Below, one piece after another: positions 22,531 to 35,086 of a stretch of DNA of 64,000 bases (its first letter is position 1; each line of letters starts with the position of its first letter). The notes under the pieces are model-generated. The model was not told where the DNA came from and did no database searches. It saw only the letters and a program-made list of their open reading frames with translations. A program made the translations under genes and the position numbers. The stretch is from Bryum argenteum (taxonomy: Eukaryota; Streptophyta; Bryopsida; Bryales; Bryaceae). The stretch is taken from the NCBI GenBank assembly GCA_037043015.1, contig CM073321.1, positions 37,213,420-37,277,419 on the forward strand. Direction: 5' to 3'.

Positions 22531-25500
22531 GTACGTCACATGGACAGTGAGAAAGACTATGATGGTGGAGACGCGGCCTCTTTGAACGATAACCAGGTGA
22601 GTGTGTGAAGTTCAATATCTGAATGGCAGATTCTAATGTTGGCAGTGGATTTTTGTTTTGGCTAATGATTTTCATTTCTGTTTGTAGATGTCGTGTAAAT
22701 TCTAGAGAGGTTAATTTCGTAAAAAGTTCGATTTAGTTAATTATTGTGCAACTCAGGTATACCTACTAGATTTGTTCTTCATCATTTAAATATTGAACTC
22801 TGTTTTGTAGGTAGAGAGCCCCGCCGCCCATGATGTACCCGCTGATTCTTCACCATCAGCGATTCAAGCTTCAAAAGAGTATGAAATTGATTTAGATTCT
22901 GATGAAGGTCAAGATGAGGCTGAAGAGGGGCTTGACGAAAAAGATGCATTTGACGGAGATGAAGATGACATCAGATCTCGTCAGAAATTGAATTCCGTGA
23001 CTACGATCTATCAACTAAGAGTTCAACCTTTTAGTTCATCGAGGTTCGATATTCCCCTATGTAGGATGTTGACCATGCCTATGGTGAGGCCCACACTCTC
23101 AACTGATCTTGCTAAATTAGAGCAAGAATTTGTCCATGGCTATAGAGAATGCTCCTCTGTTTTCTATGTGACAATAACAGATGAAGAAGGCAAAACACCT
23201 GAGGTTACTCAAGCTGATGAAGCATCTTGGGGTCCCATTTGGAGTGCCAAAAATGAAGGATTCAATTCCTTTCTTCAGTCCGTTCCGGAGTTGGCTAGTT
23301 TCAAGAATTTGATGTTCTTTGTATGTGATGGTAACCATAGAGGTCAGGCTTGGTTAAATCATATTCAAAGGCTTCACAGAAAAGAAGAAGCTTGGCATTA
23401 CTGAGTGGACAGCATTCTCCTTGACACAAAAGGAAAAATTGGTGTTGTTATGCAAGTGATGCATGACATCAAAAAGTAAGTTTTATTTCTTGATTTGAAT
23501 TCTTTTCCATGTAAAATACTTTGATTGCACTACTATTATGATATGCTCATGCCCTCTCTTTGATTGATAATTGTAGACATACTGAAGACTCTCACGTTAA
23601 GACCAACCTTGTTCACGCCCTCTTTAGAGTTCAGAAGTACGGTCTCATGCCACTTGAACAGTATCAGGATATATTGACTCCGTCGGAGATTAAGAGGTGC
23701 AAGAAATCTCAAAATGCAAAGAAGATGTGTTATACATTGAATCTGCATGTATTCACGAACTTCATCTTCCAGGTCAGATCTATATGTGAATTGGCTCACT
23801 TGCTTATATTAGAGATGAGGATGTCTCCTTTGCTGATTTGGGTATTTATATGTTTTCACTAAAAGTACAGGTGACGTTTAATATTGATACTTTGTATATC
23901 GATGTATGCAATTTGTTTAGCACAAGATACATTGAAATTTACTTAATTAAAATGACAAACAAAGGTAAATAATAGCATTTTTAGTGACATTTTTAGGTAA
24001 ATAATGACATTTTTAGTCTATTTTTTTGGAGCACAAACTTGGACTCGCAGCATATGAGGGTGTTCGACAACTCGTGGAGCAATCAGACGAAAATCTGTCC
24101 GCTGCTGAAAAAGCAACCGCAATGAAAGTTGCTACCAAAAAGAGAGCCGAGGCACTTCATAAGAAAATGTCAAATTAAGTTGCTGTGGCAAACCCGGAGT
24201 TGACAGAGGGATGGCTTCGAGAGGTATGAACTCTACTTCTAAAATCCATTTTTCATTCTTCAAGTAATACTATAACTCCCTTTATTCTAATAAATCGCTC
24301 TTTTCTTTACAGATTGAGCGTCACTATAGCCTCAACTCGATTAGACCGGAGCTAAACATAGAGTAGTTGCAGTTAATTGTTACTGCAAAAGCCTCTGCTG
24401 CTTCCAAAATCAAATGGTTGGAATATTTCAAATCCTCTGCATCAACACGCGAGGCCCGCAAAATGCCCCTAAAGCCCACCAACGAGGAGAAACAAGGTGT
24501 CTTTATTGCCAAAGCGTGTTTTTGGGCAGAAGTGAGTTCGTTAAATCCAATTGTGTTGATTTCATCAAATGTGTTTTGATTTCCACAATATGAGCTTAAA
24601 TGTATTCTTTTTACGCTCTAACCTGACTTGAGTTCCTTTAAGTACTAAGTCAATGTAAAGGAATGTGATATGATTTGTACAACAATGATATGCTGTGATT
24701 ACAAATAAATATTGATTACGTTTGAAGACTTCCATGCTACTGATTCAAGTAACAATATTCCCTCTTTTCCACAGATATCCGAGCAGGCTTCAATTATCTT
24801 TGAAGAAACCGTGCGTCAAGATAGACTGGTTATCAATTTTGAAGTACCCGGCAAGCTTTTAAGCTTGGTTGCATACATTGAGGACTTTAGGATGAAGTTA
24901 TGGGACAATGCGTTCTATACTTTCTTTCGAGGGCAGGACGCTTTTAACAAAACTTACGAATTTGTGAGTTTTAATGGAACTGACTTGATTGTGCGAAGAG
25001 TGCTCTTTCGGTCAGTTTTTCTTTCAAAGTATTATAGTTCTTATATTTCGCATATTGATTTGGTTTTTTGTGTGCAAAATATTTTGATTGCAAAGTATAT
25101 ATTCATGGCCTTCTTTTTACTCGCAGGTATTTTAAGTACGAACTCTTTTCGAAAGGAGCAATAAGCAAATAAGATCTTTCCATATTTTTCTCCGGATGGC
25201 TTGATAGGTCGAACTCAACGTGCATGTTTTGAGCAAATCAACAGCGCACATGGTCAACCTCGCACCTTACGGGAGGTGGATGGTACCTTGACTGCGCTCC
25301 CAGTTTCACTCCTTCCTTTGAAACTGAACTTAGGAAGTTAAGGGAGGCAGTTGGAGAATCTAGTGTTGAGATGGTTGATTTACAGGGCATAGAAGATGAT
25401 CATGAGAGGGCAAGGGCACTCTCACAACGTCTAGAAGAAGATAGGAAGAAGGCCATGAAGGTAAAGGAAGCAGAGGAGAAAGCGGCCCATAAAGAAAACT

Positions 25501-27454
25501 AGAAACTCTGGAAGTCTTTGGAGAAGACTAACAAGAGAGGGAAAAAGAAGATGAACCCTCCTCGAGAGCCAGAAGATAAAAGCCCATCTGGGCCTAGTCC
25601 CACATACGACTTTGGTTCTCATGCTCCAACTGAATCAAGAGGAACCAAACGTAATTCCTCCTATGAGCAGTTAAGCCAAGGAATCCCTGTTTTCACATCG
25701 ATTGAGGAGTATGATGGCCAAGTTGGAGAGTGGATAAAAAACAACTCACTAGAGCAAGTCCTTGGTGGCGACATATGAAGCTTTAGTCCTTTATTTGACG
25801 ATTTGAAAAGCTTCATTTCCAAGGTACTACTGTGTTTAATTATCTTTTGTATATAATTGTTGAACATGTCGACCCCTGCTTGATAATTCCTTAAGTTATT
25901 CACTAGTTCATTACTACAATGATGTGATAATTATGTTTCATTTCAATTCATGTCTTTCTCTTTCTGTGTTTTATAGCCCCAAGTTAATTAAGTTGTGCAT
26001 ACTCTATAGTTTTGTCTACGCTTTCAGATAATGAGCATTGCTTATTCATGCGCAGCATTCAAGTGTGAAAGCCCGGCACTATAAGGGATCTGCCGCAAAT
26101 TTACCCTGCGTAGACTTGATTCTTGCGGATCTTCCAGAGGTCTTCCTGCTCCAGGAATTTCGAATCTACCTTTGTCTATCCCTTCCTGGAACAGAGAATC
26201 TGAGGATTGGTTACAAACACTCTTTGATTTTGCAGACCATCACCTGCATTAAGATGGAGCAATCATTTTATTTCATCCATTTCAAATGACTACGAAGTCA
26301 AAAATTCTTGGATATTGTTCCACATACTGTTTTGTTGTTCCACGTAGTGTTTTGTTGTTCGCAAGGAGTGGTGGGGTATGAACCGCCTTCACCTGACGTC
26401 CCCAATTAATCAAGCCTTAACGGTAAGATTAAGTTTGTAAAATTAGTTTTGAATTTTACTTCTTGGATTGTAGATACAAATTTTTTTTACTCTGTTGTAA
26501 GTAAACTAAAATACATTTTTTGTAATGTGCAGACCATGAGGTTTGGGATAATCTTAATTGTAAGAAGCAATCTAGGGGCGTCTGCCTCTAAATTTTGCTT
26601 TCAACACATCCCTGCACTAGACCGTCTTGGCGTTGATGTGGCACGAGATGACATTATCCAGAACTTGGTGTCAAGAGAGGATCAGCTGACGGATGGATCC
26701 ATGCCATGGCGTGGTCCTCGTGAAAAATCCATTGTTCTTATGCAAATGTTCATTGTTGCAACTTCTTTACCTGGAGATATTGTTCTGGACCGCTCTGCAC
26801 CTACGGGTATGTTTACAATCTCTTTTTTTTTATATAGGTAATTGTGCACTATTTCATATTAATATATTTCATTCGTGTTTGATAACTGAACTTCATTGGT
26901 ATTTTTTTATTGCAGGAGCTTCTATTCATGTGTGCCGCAATGTGAACCGTCACATTGCAACATTAGAGGTTACTGCGGCAATTTTTGAAGCCTTGATTGC
27001 TCTTCTGATTCGACTTCCTCCTGCTACTGAAGGGATATCAGAAGATGTTATGTCAGAGGATCCCGATAGCAAAGTTGTTGTTGTTGAGAAGATCGTGAAG
27101 AAGTCAAGGTTTAGTAAGTGAGTATAGTTATATTTCTTACTACTAGCGTTATATTTTATGATTTGCTTATGTATGTAACAATTTTATGAACATGTTGTTA
27201 TTTGCATTTGCAGAAGCGGTAATCTCAGATATCCTATTCACCGTCTTTTTTATTGTGACCCTAAGTTCTATCCAAGCCCTCCAAAGTCTTGGCAACTCCC
27301 TTCGTACGCATATGATGCTGCCAATGAATTAGCAAGAGGTGCATATTGTACATTTACACCTAAGAAGTTGGTGCTAAGAGGTATTGAGTATGTTGATTTA
27401 GAAGCTGTTGAGTCTGAGAATGAAGACTTTTTAGAAGCAGAGAGTTCGTCCTGA
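22531..27454 (+). pseudogene. PB: ParB-like plus methyltransferase-like fusion with best-kept motifs, broken
   Basis: Clear exons are 22,531-22,596 and from 22,811; later ones are interrupted. A strongly acidic N-terminal stretch is followed by a ParB-like motif with the canonical residues, MFFVCDGNHRGQAWLNH (near 23,310-23,360). A long helical part follows (24.03-25.8 kb, with a Lys/Glu coiled coil near 25.4 kb). Then come GSAANLPCVDLILADLPEV (about 26,090-26,145), matching methyltransferase motif IV with DLPE for DPPY, and PGDIVLDRSAPT|GASIHV followed by NRHIATLE, matching motif I and the following acidic residue, with a clean intron 26,806-26,915 in between. Motif IV before motif I is the order of beta-class N4-cytosine/N6-adenine methylases. 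Breaks: frameshift near 23.39 kb, TAA near 24,176, stops near 25.16-25.2 and 25.5 kb, frame loss around 26.3-26.4 kb. The end at TGA 27,452 closes an acidic tail. Confidence 0.7.
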
Positions 27455-28580
27455 AGTCTCTTCGGCATTATCTGATAAAGCTATGTGATTTCCATTATAC
27501 GATTTACATGCACTTTTATGTCTTATTGCCTATATGATGTTATCTCTTTTTATTTGACTGTTTTGTGTTCTTTTTGTGTGATGATCTTCATGAATTTTCT
27601 TAGATAGTCTATTTTATTTTAATTTTTGTTCATAAATGTAGCATTTATTTTCTATTATTTAGTAATAGGCATGTATATTTCAGAATATTCACTCAATTGT
27701 TACCTAACATTGATTGTCTCTATTTTTATTATTACTCAGTTTTCTCATTATTTATTAACAACAAATGTTATCAAATGTAAAAGTTTAAGGTATAAATAGG
27801 TATTCTAAAAGTGGATTTTAATTTCATCATTATTCAACACCAAGCCTGGGAATACACAACATGTTTTACAGCAATGAATGTTACATATTTTGTGATAGAA
27901 ATCTAGTCTCGAAGAAGTCACACTCATTTGCAGAGATTAAAAAACTCGTTATGTGTATCCACTTGTCTAACTTTTATTATAACAATGACTCCCTTCAATT
28001 CTCAAAATTCCCCCCCCCCCAGTGCATGTGCTACGGACATAGGCATGATTTTGTCCCTATGATGCTTATTTATATTCAAATATACTACCTAAACTATGGC
28101 CATAGGATATACGTCACTCAACAAAAAATTCCAAAATTTCAGAAAAAGTACCGCTCACCGCTCACTAAATACCTTTTCCCCCCCAACACGACCCCAACTC
28201 CACAGATACGATCTAGCAAGGAATCCGGATTTCTAAGTTCTAACCCCCAACTTACAACTTAGAAACAATAGATACGATTTCTAAGCACTCGACCTCAAAA
28301 GGGAGATAGAGCAAGGATCACACTGGAGATACGCATAAGAGGTTGTTGATTAACAAGTAAGGAATGTTTTAGGTGACAAAACTTCCACCTATAAGTACTT
28401 CTAACTCAGCGACTTAGAAACCTAACTAGATTGCGGCGGCCGACCTACACGGCCTACTCCACGAAAAGCGACTCCCTTCCCCAAAAAGATCCTACCTATT
28501 GTTCTAATCCGACTTCCTAACCTTGGGCCGGATGCTATCTTATGAATCTGTCCTATCTTCTTCTCTTTGAGCTCACTCCA
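27455..28580. other. Spacer without recognisable gene
   Basis: AT-rich DNA to about 28.3 kb with short poly-C runs at 28,011 and 28,180, then a more mixed stretch leading into the P2 palindromes. No coding signal is seen. Confidence 0.45.
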
Positions 28581-28591
28581 TAGTAAGATAA

Positions 28592-28697
28592 GTTCAACTC
28601 GACTCGAGTTGAATCAAACTTTTGTGATTTTAAAGTTCGACATACATACTGTCACACAATCTGATAGCTTTCTAGTTCAACTCCGGTCGAGTTGAAT
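28592..28697. repeat. Two P2-family palindromes upstream of P2
   Basis: Arms TTCAACTCGA with a central C at 28,592 and a decayed copy (CTCCGGTCGAG centre) at 28,675. They lie upstream of the recognisable N-terminal region of P2, as the P1 cluster lies upstream of P1. Confidence 0.85.
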
Positions 28698-28899
28698 ATC
28701 ATGCTAGCAATCATCAACTGAGTTTCGATACTAATCCAGCTTTTGCGTTCAATCAACTGAAAAACAATCCGAAGGAAAGGCTCACACCATTTTTCAAGTC
28801 TTATGTTCCTCAGGAGAACACCGAAGTCGCAGACCCATAAATATTTGGCGACATGTGGGAGCACAAAGAGCCTTACGATGTCAAATGATGGAGTATGCT

Positions 28900-31760
28900 C
28901 CTTACACCCCACACACGCAAGCTCGCTGTCGTCACCAAGTAGAGGGGGATAAAGTGCAACCTTCCTCTAAATATGGAGGAGAACATCATCGATGTAGTCG
29001 TCCATAACACGGACAGGATGTGAGTGACGTGCATCGTGGACGACCCCACTCAAGACACGAATGATGACCAACACTACCGGTTCACTTACATGATCAATAT
29101 GCTAACGCTTGATTTCGACATATGGGCTCATGTCGAAAGCATAAAAAATACTCAATATGATTCCTTGGCCAAGAATGTTGAGGCACACATTCGTGAGTAT
29201 CAATTCAAGACCGCGCTTGGTGACCAGCTGCCCCCAAATGTTCTTGCACCTCGGCTCCGATCGTTCGTCACTGCCATGGTGAATTTCAAGGCAAAGGTGC
29301 AACCGAAAAAGATGCAAATGCAGCTCCTTCGTTCGACGCAGGAAGTGAGCATGCACAGTGGCAGCCACAAATCGATCCTTTATCAGACTCCTAAGACGAA
29401 GGGAAGTGGATCAAGGAGGCGCAAGGTGAATGCGTCCCAAACAGAGCGGGGGCCGGCTCCAAAGAAGCCGAAAACAATCACGACAAAGAAGTTGACCCTG
29501 GCCAAGTCGATGGAGATTGATCACGCGAGCTTAACCTCGGCATTGACAGACATCCCCGTAGACAACGAAAAAAAAGTTGTCAATTACAAAGAATCCATGC
29601 AGGTCTTCAAGAACTACTGGGGTCTGTGCAAGGACTCGTACATCTTTGCCGCAGAGACAACGTTCGAGATACCGATCGTGCGACTCCATACACCCCCTGC
29701 AGACCTGAACATGCAGAACCTCAAGCAGACTAAGGTGATGCACACGATGCATTTCCTGATTGAGATGTCGAATAAGAAAAAGGAGAACACCCTCTGCGTC
29801 TTTCTCAAGGATAAGCTCGTAAAACTAGAATCATAGGAGGAGATACACAACAGGGAGTTTTACATGGTGAACGGACAACACTGTGTCAAGGCCTCCAAGC
29901 AATTGCAGAGGAGGTAAGATGTAGATGTGAAGATCAGGGACTGTTTCAAGATCTGAGAGTGCTTCGTAGTCTGGAATGAAGATAAGTCCATCATTCAAAA
30001 GATCTCCGAGTATTTACAATAGAATTAACCACTTCATGAATACGAATCCAACCTAGGCGACAAACATCATCTGGGTGCGGGAGATGTGGACTAGCCTCGG
30101 TAGACCAGAAAATCTAAAGGAGGTTACTGAGGTTGGCAGGCCCATTACATAGAAGAACTCAAAGGACAAGAAACCATCAAAGGACGCGTTCAATGTATGT
30201 GCAATTCAATTCGTCTCGAATCGAGTTGAATTGTGTCATCAAATACTAAATATGAACAATTTTGATGAATACCTCGTCTAGACTCCATTCCAGCTGTAAC
30301 CCGTTTTTACTCAACTCGAGTTAAATTCCTAACATACTATTGTACTTGGTTGATACAGGAGTTCATGGAAGCCGTAAAGCTTAGATTTGCTCTTATTGAC
30401 GTTAAGAGCGCCCAAAAAGCAGTAACATAAAGCAAGACAACCAGAGATAAACTTAACATCCAGAATGAGCTACAAATCATCTATGCTCCTGATGATGTCT
30501 ATGAGGTCTAGTCTGAGCTCATCTTTGCAGCATTCCTAGGAGAGCTCATCTCTGCAGCATCCCTCGGAGAGCTCATCGACCCCGACTCAAGAAGGAAGAT
30601 GAAAGGAGTTGGGGAAGTGGAAGCGAGAGCTTGGGAATATCTCCAGAGAGTTCTTCAAATGGATCGGCAACTCAAGCTACCCCCAGCTCAAACTGTTAGC
30701 CAAGCATATGCTGAATAAACCAAACTTGAAACGGTCATTTCCATACTCCAAACTCACGTTGAAGCAGATGAAGGGTGTGTTTGTAGATTGCTATAGCTCC
30801 CACGATTGGCTGGAGGGCTGCAAGAGGAAGACCATTGAGAAGCGCGTGATTCACAACATGGGCCCTGACATAATACTGTTCAGCACAAGTGGGGACTTTA
30901 AGAAGGAGAGCTGGAAGAAATTCAAGAGAGATTTCAAGATAACGCCAACTACACTGAACATTCTAATTACAAATTCCGGCGAGACGTTCTTCACGCAGTC
31001 CAAATTCCCCAGCAATAAGAACAAGTCGACAGAAGTACTCCCGCCGTATGCAGCAGAGTTCTTCAGAGTCTTGTTTGCCAACAAGGGGAAGTTTCAGGTT
31101 CCGAAGGGCGAGGCAAACTTCAGAGCCTTCAACCTGGAGGAGGACGTACTAGGGGATTGACACAATGACTCTTGGAGCAAATCATCTTCCAAGAGAATCA
31201 AGGTCGAAATAATGGACTTCCGTAATCTCCCCGAAGTAGAGGAGGTATCAGCGTCATCAAGCACTGCTCCGTACTTCTACAACGCCTCCAGGTTTTAAAG
31301 TCCATCACAGACCCGGTGGTCACTGAAATCCACGTTTGGGTTTAATTCTGCGGATCTAGTGATGCAGAGGCAAGGATAAAAAATCACCTAGATAGTTGCA
31401 AGTTTGGGTAGAACTACAAGATTGAGTATGCGGAATATATTTCTGCAACATACAAGCTACTCGAGGATCAAGTCCACTCGACCAAGAAGGCAAGGGATCA
31501 TGTCCAGATCCTCTTCTTGTTTTGAAAAACGCTGAAGCCGAAGATGTCGAACCTTCCCAAGTTCTTCCAAGCCCCCGACACTACGGAGTTCAACATCGTC
31601 GGGAGGTATGACAAACTCGAGTACCGTATTTATGTTACAGAATTAAGGATAGCGTTCTACCAGAAGCTGCTCGATCTCTTCTGCAAGGAATGGGAAGCGG
31701 AATTGCTCGATCTCTTCTACTAAGGACATGCGGCCTGGGTAAGGACATACTTTATGATTC
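28900..31760 (+). pseudogene. P2: decayed ParB/methylase-like gene copy
   Basis: The N-terminal region is open from about 29,024 (TCIVDDPTQDTNDDQHYRF, with LTLDFDIWAHVESI matching the RFDL motif of P1), followed by a basic linker. The ParB-like motif FYMVNGQHCVKASKQL lies at 29,850-29,905. After an intron at 30,195-30,358 the helical region follows (EFMEAVKLRF; best-kept 30,609-31,160 with REFFKWIGN and WKKFKRDFKI, matching P1 REFFKNLGN and WKKFKKDYHV). The methylase-like end is VEIMDFRNLPEVEEV, then VTELRIAFYQKLLDLFCKE. Stops include TAG 29,834, TAA about 29,917 and TGA about 29,956, with frameshifts around 30.5-30.6 and 31.3-31.7 kb. The coiled-coil last exon and a HAD gene are missing, cut off by the composite element at 31.94 kb. 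Confidence 0.7.
30203..30328. repeat. P2-family palindromes inside intron 1 of P2
   Basis: A decayed copy (CAATTCAATTCG..GAATTG, about 30,203-30,233) and a shortened copy (ACTCAACTCGAGTTAAAT, about 30,309-30,328) lie inside the intron 30,195-30,358, the same intron that carries P1 palindromes in P1. Confidence 0.8.
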
Positions 31761-31893
31761 AACTCGATTCGAGTTGAATATATTGAAATGCGTCTCCTAC
31801 AAATTAATGTCTTTGTGTTTAACTCGAGTCGAGTTGAATGCGCACTTCAATGTACAGACATCATTCTACTCTTGAACTCAACTCGAGTTGAAT
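31757..31893. repeat. Three P2-family palindromes after the methylase-like exon of P2
   Basis: Copies at about 31,757, 31,818 and 31,877 follow the motif I-like exon, where P1, P3 and P4 have intron 2. They end about 40 bases before the terminal repeat of the neighbouring composite element. Confidence 0.88.
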
Positions 31894-32399
31894 GGATTAT
31901 TCTAAGTCTGCTCTGAAACTATGTTTTCATATTTAAGGCCATATTCGTTAAATTGAGACAAAATGCACATTTTGAGATTATTAAATAGTTGTTGAATAAA
32001 AATAGTTGTTGAACCCAACGATAACTATAAAATTAATTGGACATGAATTGAGGTAAATTTAGGAAATATATAACGAGGAGACCATCAATACAATAAAAGA
32101 TGTAGATAAACAGTTAGTACCTAACACTTGCAATGAATGGCACCCATGAGCCATGATGAAGAAGAGTCTTAATAAAAATTACAAGATTATTTAATATTCT
32201 TGTTGTATAGATATATATATATTTATGAATTCTCAACATTGATGAAAATGACATACACATGAATGATTCTATACTATATATAGGCACCATGTGGTGGATA
32301 CATGCCAATGGAATATGAAATGTCTATTTATGATCCTTATTTCTAAAATTATATACCAAGCTAAAACTTATTATAGACAAGAATCTTCTCTTGGAGAGC

Positions 32400-35086
32400 T
32401 CACTTCTTGGATAATCCTTCCTTCCTTGCCTTAGCAGCCTCGTCTCCTTTCAGCTTGGCCATACCTCTCATGATATCGTCCCGGCGAGAAGGATAGGAGG
32501 AGTAACAGACAGTTGCCCCATTATAACATGCACTATCGTATATTCATGTCCCGTATTTTGATTTTTTCCTTCCATTGCTATCTCAAAGCCCTACCCACCT
32601 TGCTCTCCAAAAGTGACCGTGTCCCTAGAGGAGGAAGCGGGGACATTGTGTCATTGAGCTTCTTTCTATACATAACTGGAATACTTGTTGGTTTAGGCGG
32701 TTCAGTGTGAGCAGGTTCGGCAACTATAAGGGTCCTAGGAAGACTTTCCTTGCGTACATACGGAGATCTAGTGATGACGGCCGCTTGCATAGTTGGGTCA
32801 ACAACCGCAACCTTGGGCATTTCTTTCACCTGTTGGGGTTCGAGCGTCTCCGTCAAGGAAAGGTTAAGTTTGCGGTTGGTCCCCTCGCGAGCTGAAGCAT
32901 TCGGCGAAAAGCAATCCTCTCGACTCGATGATACGTGCCTCAGCAGGGACGGCGAACACATGGGAGTTCTGATTGGTCCGCGACTTGGAGGACTATTTAC
33001 TACGCCATCCTCAATATCCGCCCTTGAATGGTCTATAGCCGCAGAGATGGCGTCGGCTGCAGATTGCAACAAGTATGGTTTGGAATATGGAAGTGAGTCG
33101 CAACTCCATCCTCCAGAATCTGATCCCGAGCGAAGACTTCTAGTCAACATTCGAGGACTCCTTGGTTTGGGGATGCTAGTAGATCCATCCTGTTGTTGTA
33201 CAATGCTTAGAATAAACTCCGACACAAACCATTAAGCATATTCAGACAAGCTCAAAAGCAAGAGAAATCCAATAAAAAACAGTAACATTTCATATTTAGT
33301 CAGAGCACCGCTTGAATTAACTACAAAAACATATGTTACACAAAATTGTATCCATGGTAAATTGTTTGTTACCTAAGCTAAATCCAATGCCCGCATCGGA
33401 GACTTAGATCTAACCCTTCCTCCCTCAACAACCATGCCCAACCCAGGAAGATTGAACCGCGTCCCCATATTCTTCGAGGATTCTCTCATCCTAGCGATGA
33501 GGTCATCTACAGCCAAGTCACCCACACTTGACGGGTAGAGACCAATTCGATTGGCTTCAACATATCTCCGTAGATCACCCGCTTGGCACCTAGAGTCTAA
33601 CCCTCAAAGCCATGGTAAGAGTTCTCCCAGAAGGAAGTCGTCCTCTCCAACATGGAGATTCCAAGTACGAAGGAACTCAGCGTTGCCATTCTCATTGCAG
33701 ATGCTCTTTTTTGGAGAGTCATCAATGAGAAGGGTATTGTCAGACGAAAATAATGTGCCCCTATAGGGGTTGGTGAACAAGGTCTCCGAGAGGACCTTCA
33801 TACACATCAATTTCTGACCAACGTGGAAGAAGCGCCCTGGAGAGAGCTCAATCTTCGAACATTGTTCCTAGCTCAAGATGGCGTCTGGAGCCTGCGTACC
33901 GCGGAAGAGACGGCCAACGATGGCATCTGCATTCCGCTTTTGCATTGAGGTCCAGACTAATATATTATCTGCCATCGCGAAGACCTGGCGTAGGAATTCT
34001 CCAAGATTTGGACGGGCGAAAACAACCTTGGGACCGACTACAGTTGGAATTCGGTGGCAGAGAACATTGTCTTCCAACTTGTATGACCTTTGTCCAACAG
34101 CCGTCGACCTTAACGCTGTATGACAAAATATACCGTTCAAGTCGAAGACAATATTCAGCCACTTCCTCTGCGACGGAGGCGGCGGTGTCGGAACGATCAC
34201 CCTCCTACCCTAGAGGCATTCTACCTGATCAATACACAACAACAAAGAAATGAGGTTACCTGATTAAATGAAGAAATAGGGGAGGCCGAGAGTGGATAGG
34301 AGCGATCAGCTCTCCTAATCAACTGCGGTCCCCCATTAGAGATAGCTTCCAAGGTAATTGGATGACGCACGCAAATATTGTTCCGGAGTTGGGCAACATA
34401 GACATTGACAAGCAATGACAATTAGACACATGCGCAAGTCATTGAACAAATCGTCACTCTTTATATATATGTTTGAAATGGATACATCCTCAAAGTCTGT
34501 ATATATTCATTACTACTTTTCACACTATTGTACAATAGGGTACACAAGAAATCGCCACATATGGGGTGGCCGTCCGCGCGCAAGTCAACATGAACCGGTG
34601 TTGACATCCTAGCAAGACGAATGATATCATATTAGAAAACAGAACTAGAATCAGTTTCCTAGAGTGCCGGATAGAAGACTCCATGCAAGATGGAATTACC
34701 CAAAATAATAAGGGTCAGATGTCTGTACTTGGTTGGGCTCGTCATCGGCGGGAGGATGTTTGGCAGGAGGACAGTGGATTTCTTGACTAGTGAAGGCGAT
34801 GTCCTCAGCTCCCAACTCGTAGTCACAAGATCAACATCGGCTACGGATGGTGACTGCGACTCCTTCAAACCTTCGACCACATCGCCACCATTGATTGGCG
34901 CAGCACGAAGGTGAGTTGTATGGTCGGCTTGACGATAATCCTCAGACTGTTGGGCTTCAAAAAGGTCATTCCGTTCAACCTGAACCTGATCCATGGGAAT
35001 TTGAACCTCATCGGATGCACCAACTGCTTCGCTAGCTTCGGTAGCAGCAGCCTCGCTCTCACCATTGATGTGAGACGTATCGTCGG
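32400..35086 (-). pseudogene. FCP1/HAD-phosphatase-like gene of element P3, broken
   Basis: On the minus strand: an acidic exon (SDEVQIPMDQVQVERND, 35.08-34.66 kb); the HAD exon from about 34.2 kb with WLNIVFDLNGIFCHT as motif I, LVWTSM as motif II and TLLIDDSP as motif IV; a Ser/Pro-rich exon from about 33.19 kb with EDGVVNSPPSRGP, matching P1; and a basic tail, IMRGMAKLKGDEAAKARKEG, ending at TGA 32,400. Motif I again has DLNG, so the Asn is a family trait rather than an accident. Breaks: TAG at 33,868, where the P1 copy has Gln, and TGA at 33,604. The frame of the acidic exon continues from the P3 coiled-coil exon once the solo LTR is removed. Confidence 0.65.
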
